From Aquila chrysaetos chrysaetos (lineage: Eukaryota > Chordata > Aves > Accipitriformes > Accipitridae), in assembly GCF_900496995.4 (NCBI RefSeq), contig NC_044019.1, forward strand, positions 1,550,001-1,614,000: a stretch of 64,000 bases of DNA, written 5' to 3'. This document shows, piece after piece, positions 59,421-64,000 of this stretch. Within the stretch, counting starts at the first letter, position 1. Each line of letters opens with the position of its first letter. The translations under genes were made by a program, and so were the position numbers. The notes under the pieces were generated by a model. It was not told where the DNA came from and did no database searches. It saw nothing but the letters and a program-made list of their open reading frames with translations.

Positions 59421-60251
59421 ATGTTTGCCGTGTGCCCGCCGGACACCCCGTTCCGGCAGGGCCGGGGGGGCCTGGTGCTGGGCACGGCCGTCCCGGGGGC
59501 CGGGCATGGGCAGGACTCCAACTCCAACTTCGTGGGAGAGGTGTGTGACAGCAACGAGAACTGGAGCCGGCCAGCGCCAGGGACCCCGCCGGAGGAGGGC
59601 TCCAGCCGGAGCGAAAACACGACAAATCCGTCCGATAATCTGCTGTTATTAATGCAGAGACAGATGGTCCAGGGCCGGCTTAGGGACGCCGTCCCGAGCC
59701 TGGGCGCCGCGCGGCCGCGTCTCCCCGAGCCGGGGGTGCGCAGCCCCCCTGAGGGAGCGGAGGTCGGCGGGGCGGGGGGCCAAAACGCCGCCGCCGAGGA
59801 GCCGGCTGGGGGATGCGGCAAGCCCCCGAGCTCCCCTGCGGAGGACAACGGCTACGCCAGCAGCTCCCTCAGCATCGACAGCCCCGACAGCACCTGCGGG
59901 AGCTCCTGGGACCCTCCCGCCGCCGCCCCCCTCCCCGGGAGCCCACCCCAGCCAGGGGCGGCCGAGCCCGAGCCGGGGACCCTCTTCCCGGCACTGGCAG
60001 AGGCCGTGCAGCACGTCCAGGACAAGGAGCGCTTCAAGGAGCGGGAGAAGGAGAAGCACCACATCCAGCTGGTGATGTACCGGCGCCTGGCCCTGCTGCG
60101 CTGGATCCACGGCCTCCAGCAGAAAGTGGTGGACCAGCAGAACCGGCTGCAGGAGAGTTTCGACACCATCCTGGACAACCGCAAGGAGCTCATCCGCTGC
60201 ATGCAGCGCGGCCCGGCGTGCCCCGCCGGCGCGGCCGCCCCCAGCCCCTGA
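59421..60251 (+). CDS. C1orf216: C1orf216 homologue (UPF0500 family)
   Basis: A single coding exon of 276 codons plus TGA. The start MFAV matches human MFAI and follows a good splice acceptor. Shared blocks with the human protein, in order: DSNSNF (32-37), a SDN motif (71-73), GVRSPPEGAE (105-114), EDNGYASSSLSIDS (141-154). The C-terminal block (about 194-262) includes KEKHH, LVMYRRLALL and RLQESFDTILDNRKELIRC. That C-terminal block is highly charged and heptad-like, so a coiled coil is likely. The middle is low-complexity Pro/Ala/Gly, and the bird protein is longer than the 229-residue human one mainly there. There is no signal peptide or membrane segment. Function is unknown. Its position between CLSPN and, in human, PSMB2 agrees with the call. 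Confidence 0.93.
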   Translation: MFAVCPPDTPFRQGRGGLVLGTAVPGAGHGQDSNSNFVGEVCDSNENWSRPAPGTPPEEGSSRSENTTNPSDNLLLLMQRQMVQGRLRDAVPSLGAARPRLPEPGVRSPPEGAEVGGAGGQNAAAEEPAGGCGKPPSSPAEDNGYASSSLSIDSPDSTCGSSWDPPAAAPLPGSPPQPGAAEPEPGTLFPALAEAVQHVQDKERFKEREKEKHHIQLVMYRRLALLRWIHGLQQKVVDQQNRLQESFDTILDNRKELIRCMQRGPACPAGAAAPSP

Positions 60252-62080
60252 GGTGCCGCCGGCGCTGCCCCGTGCCGGCCCTCGCCCCCTCGGCCGGCGT
60301 GGGGCTGGCTGGCGGCATCTCCGTGCCGCACATGGGTGCAGAGCGCTCGCCGGGCACCTGGGTGCCCGCCCTGTCCTTCCCATCTCTCTCCAACGTAGCT
60401 GAGAGTCCCCGAACCATTCATCTCGATTTTCCCTCTGCGCGGGAACTCGTGTCCTTCTGCACCGTGTCCCGCCGGTCCGGGGACCGTGGGCTGTCAGGCT
60501 GGGTAGACCTCAGGACCTTGGGGTTTGCTGAGCCTGGGGTGATGAAGCTAATCTTTTAAATCTAATTTATGGTCCTTTGTACGAACCTGGCTGAGCCGTG
60601 CGTTGTGCCGGGACGGGCCCTGCGGTGAGCCCCCCGGGCAGGAGCCGCCTGGCAGCGAGGGCCTCGGGGCAGCGAAGCTTTTAAACGTACCTGGGCAAAG
60701 CACTTCAGTGCGTGCTCGGGCACGAGCACAAGCTCACTTCATCCCCCGCATCGCACCCGCACCGGTGTGCCCGTACGGAAACAACCCAGCCAGCGCTGAA
60801 CGTTGCTCGTGCTTTCGGTGTGAGCAAGGTGTCCTGAGCTGTTCCTCGGGACTTGCCCGGGTGCACCGCCTAATGAAGCACGTGTAAAAGCTTTGCAGAT
60901 AAGATCTAAACTCATGCAGGGAGATGGAGTGAGAGAAAAAAAAAAAAAGTCATTCTGAAAAGTGACCTCAGAATGCTTAAAAATAAATTTAAGTGTCAAC
61001 TGATTCAAATCCAATATATTTTTTTTTCGATTCAGTATTAGAGAAGTGTTAATTTAGATTTTTCCTTACAGCCAGTGTGTATATATGCACATCTGTCTGT
61101 CGTGGGAGATGCTTTAACACGGTGCATGATCAGGAAGCTGCTTGCAGACTTGTGCTGTTGGTGTTTATATTAATTTATCATTTGAAAGGAAAGAGAATAT
61201 TTTTTTCTAATCTACATTTTATCCAATGAGGACTGCATACAGAATACAAAGAACAGTCTTCTTAAGTAGAGATTAAAAAGGAGGTGCTGTGTTTGTTTGC
61301 TGTATTTCACTAAGTGTTAATATGACATGTATTCTATTTAAGTTGCCGATGCGGAAGGAGCAGCAGCGGGGCGGTTTCGCTGTAAGCCGAGGGCTCAGCC
61401 GCGAGGTGACCACGCTCCCCGTCCTGCCCAGAGTCACTGTGCAAAGCCGGGCACTAATTTTGTTTCTCGTCTGCAAAAGGAGGCTGATGAGAGATTTCAG
61501 AGCTGCCGCGTCCCCGCAGCCAAACTTCTTCCTGCCGTCGGAGGAGCGGAGCTGAGTGGTGGCCACGACTTCGCCGGGACCCCGCTCTGGTGCCAGGGTG
61601 CAGCGCCCAGCCGGCGGGACGGCACAGTTCGGCAGCCTTGGCAGGTCCCGGCTTCCACCGACCGTTAGATGCTACCGCGCTGCAAATACATAATCACGGC
61701 CGAGCCCCCCGCGACCCGTGGGGCCAGGGGCTGCGCTGAGCCTGCTCCCGTCCCGCACCGGGGCACGGCCGGGCTCTGCTCCTGCCCAGCGCTGCTGCCA
61801 CCAATAGGTAAAATATGGATGTCTCTAAAATTCTGCTTCTGAAAAGGACGTTTTGGTGGTGTAGGGTACACGGCTCAAAGCGGCCCGTGCCGGCCCCTGC
61901 ACCCGGCGCTGGGGGCCGGAGGAGCCCGGCACAGCATCCCCGCAAGGCTCGCGCTGCTCTCGCTGCCTCGCCGTCCTCCTCCTCGCTCGCGTCCAGCGCC
62001 TGCTGCCTGTGTCATATCCCAGACGTGTGTGATCGTGGGCATGTTGCACACCTTAATAAAAGCCTTGGAGCTTCTGAGCT
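60252..62080 (+). other. C1orf216: C1orf216 3' UTR
   Basis: GC-rich for the first 600 bases, then an A/T-rich UTR-like section at 60.88-61.33 kb. Candidate polyA signals are AATAAA at 60982-60987, ATTAAA at 61272-61277 and AATAAA at 62055-62060. No further coding exon is evident. The distal end is chosen for the strong CTTAATAAAAGCC context and is uncertain. Confidence 0.5.
62055..62060 (+). terminator. C1orf216: Candidate distal C1orf216 polyadenylation signal
   Basis: AATAAA in CACACCTTAATAAAAGCC, followed by TGAGCTGAG and a GTGGATTTGTT stretch that could serve as the GU-rich element. The proximal AATAAA at 60982 may be used as well. Confidence 0.45.
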
Positions 62081-64000
62081 GAGCCCCAGGTGGATTTGTT
62101 CCTTTATTGCCCTTCACAAGCCTGCCCACCCCGTGCTCGCCGCAGGGTGCGGGAGCGTGGGTGAGCAGCAGCAGGTCGAGGGCGCGGGTCTTGGCACCCT
62201 CGTCCCATCCCTGCATCCCTGGGCACGTGCCAGCGGGCGACGCGATGTACCATCACCGGCAGTTCGTTCGTGTTCAATTTAAAAGCCTTTTTGCTTTTAA
62301 AACCTCGAGCGTGCCGCTCCTCCCGTCTCTCCCCGTGGCCGTGGGGCAGCGGGTGGCGGGGAGCCGCCGGCACTGGGGTGCCGTGCGGGTGCGGGATTTA
62401 CCCTCTGCCCCGGGGGGGGGCCTGGCTTGAACCGGGGTGACCGGATTCCCCGGGCACCCAACCACCCTGCCCTGCGGCCCCGGCTAATCGGGCGGGATGG
62501 GGAGGCAGCTCCGGGCAGATGGGGATGGCAGATAAAAACACCTGAGTATTGACCCAAAGGTGACTTTGCCTCAGGCCTTGCAGAGATTAACTAGAGATGA
62601 AAAACCGAAGCTGTAGCGGGCCTTTGAACCTTCCTTCACCTTTTTCCTCCCCCCTTCCTGCTTCTCCTTTACAGCCCCTGCATCTGTGGGAATTCAGGGA
62701 CGCAATAGCCCCTTTTGCAGACTCAGGGGCTGGGTTAGCAATTCATGAAGGGCAGAGCGGCTGCATTTTTCTATCCTTATACATGCCCTGCAGCCGGGGC
62801 TACCAGGAGGTTTGGCCCCAGCCCTCGGCGGGTTCAGGTTCGTTAGGACACGCGTGTACTCGGCTTTAAGGCCCGTTTTCCACCTCGGCTGCTGCCCGCG
62901 GAGCACACGCTCCAGCAGGTTTAGGGGAACATGAGACCTCCCAGCCCCGCAGAGAGACCGAGCGATTCTCTGTTTATCTTGGTCGAATGCTTTACACAAA
63001 TAATTATTTCCAAGGTAAATATTGTGAAAATCCAGATTATTTGCTCAAGAAATGAAAGAATAACTGTGGGAGTACATCAAAGTGGTGGATCTGCTCCGCA
63101 AGCAAGAGGCTTCCTCCTCGGTTATTGGGAGCCCCGATGCTTATGCCCCCAGAGCTGGTTTGAGATGGCCAGTGCTGATTTGCAAAATCAACTTCAGACA
63201 GAGTTTTTTCCACCCCCAGCTTCGGTGCCCAAATGAGATTTGGGAATTAATTAAAAACCCAACCAACTGCAGGGGGAAAAAACAATAAAGACACGAAAAG
63301 CTGCAAGACTGAGCCTGGGCCAGCTTGGGGGGAGCCGGGACCTCGCTCTGCACCCCCCTGGGCACTCGCACCCTGGGGGGCTGTAACTCTGCAACCCCCC
63401 GCCCCACGCCCAGCGCTCAGCTCCCTCTGCGGATGCAGATCCGTCCCCGCGCAGGATGGGTGCAACACCCGAGGACGATGGCGGGGACATCTTCATCCTC
63501 TGGGATTTCCAAGCCTTGGTAAATAAGGGGCTCGCAGATGGATAACGTGGCTCTCCGGGGCTCGGAGGAGAGACTCCGGCTCCAAAATCCTCCCAGGTCA
63601 GTGGGAAGACTGAGCATTGCCAGTGGGGTCTGGATCAGGCCATTGTGCGGGGCCGGGCAGAAGTGGGGAGCCGTGTCGGGGATGGGGCTCGCACGTGATC
63701 GCTTCCTCGGCACACGGGGGAAAACGAGCTCCTATGGACCCTGGGGCATGTGAGCTTGAATTTCCATGCACAGCAGACAGGGCCCTTTGTTTTTAAGGTC
63801 TCCTCTGAAAGTTTATTGTTATTATTATATTAAATCCCTGTAACACTGGACTGGTTTTACTGCACAAAGCAAGATTTGGCAAACGTTGCTTTTCTTTGAA
63901 AGTTAAAATAATAGCATTTAAAAAAAAAAATCAAGTATTTATGAAGCTTTGGAGGGAAATATTTTACCTTGTAATTTGAATCCATTCTAACTCTTTCCAG
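62081..64000. other. Intergenic DNA to the right edge
   Basis: No supported gene. It holds a small inverted repeat at 62278-62301, AT-rich patches at about 62980-63070 and 63780-63990, and an AATAAA at about 63283-63288. By human synteny PSMB2 should follow beyond the edge; no PSMB2 coding sequence is visible. Confidence 0.5.
62278..62301. repeat. Short perfect inverted repeat
   Basis: TTTAAAAGC (62278-62286) and GCTTTTAAA (62293-62301) are perfect reverse complements around a 6-base spacer. Confidence 0.8.

Overview
This is vertebrate nuclear DNA, most likely from a bird. It carries intron-split genes with consensus GT-AG splice sites and CpG-island promoters. The human 1p34.3 gene order AGO1 - AGO4 - CLSPN - C1orf216 is present. 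Genes are compact (AGO4 coding span about 12 kb, CLSPN about 15.5 kb), I recognised almost no interspersed repeats, and the intergenic DNA is GC-rich, which fits an avian microchromosome. The species cannot be named from the sequence alone.

Layout, left to right. (1) 1-3.3 kb: the start of AGO1 on the minus strand, with only its short first coding exon (2780-2804), its CpG-island promoter with a YY1 element, and the beginning of intron 1, which holds a C-rich degenerate minisatellite. (2) 4.5-20.35 kb: the complete AGO4 gene on the minus strand, with 18 coding exons that sum to exactly 861 codons plus stop. It has a long A/T-rich 3' UTR (about 4.5-8.2 kb) and a promoter in the 19.7-21.6 kb CpG island. 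(3) 21.6-23.9 kb: a mostly AT-rich spacer between two head-to-head CpG islands. (4) 24.24-41.3 kb: the complete CLSPN (claspin) gene on the plus strand, with 25 coding exons that sum to 1,336 codons plus stop and keep frame through every junction. Its promoter has CCAAT boxes, GC boxes, an E2F-like core and a perfect CArG box, and intron 1 carries a tandemly duplicated ZNF143-like array. (5) 41.3-57.4 kb: a GC-rich intergenic region without a supported gene. It holds AT-rich islands dense in TAATTA/TTAAT words, several minisatellites, and a striking 26-bp inverted repeat at 45,863-45,938. (6) 57.8-62.1 kb: the C1orf216 homologue on the plus strand, with a CGG-repeat 5' UTR exon, one intron, and a 276-codon single-exon CDS. 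(7) 62.1-64 kb: intergenic.

Functionally, AGO1 and AGO4 are small-RNA-guided Argonautes. AGO4 here lacks two of the four slicer residues, as in mammals. Claspin is the replication-fork mediator of ATR-CHK1 signalling. C1orf216 is an uncharacterised conserved protein. They are neighbours by conserved synteny, not an operon.

I looked for an undescribed biological system and did not find one with coding support. The observations most worth checking are the GC-AG intron in AGO4, the NAGNAG acceptor inside claspin's CHK1-binding region, the duplicated ZNF143-like array, the CArG box, the long inverted repeat, and the AT-rich islands that look like conserved non-coding elements.
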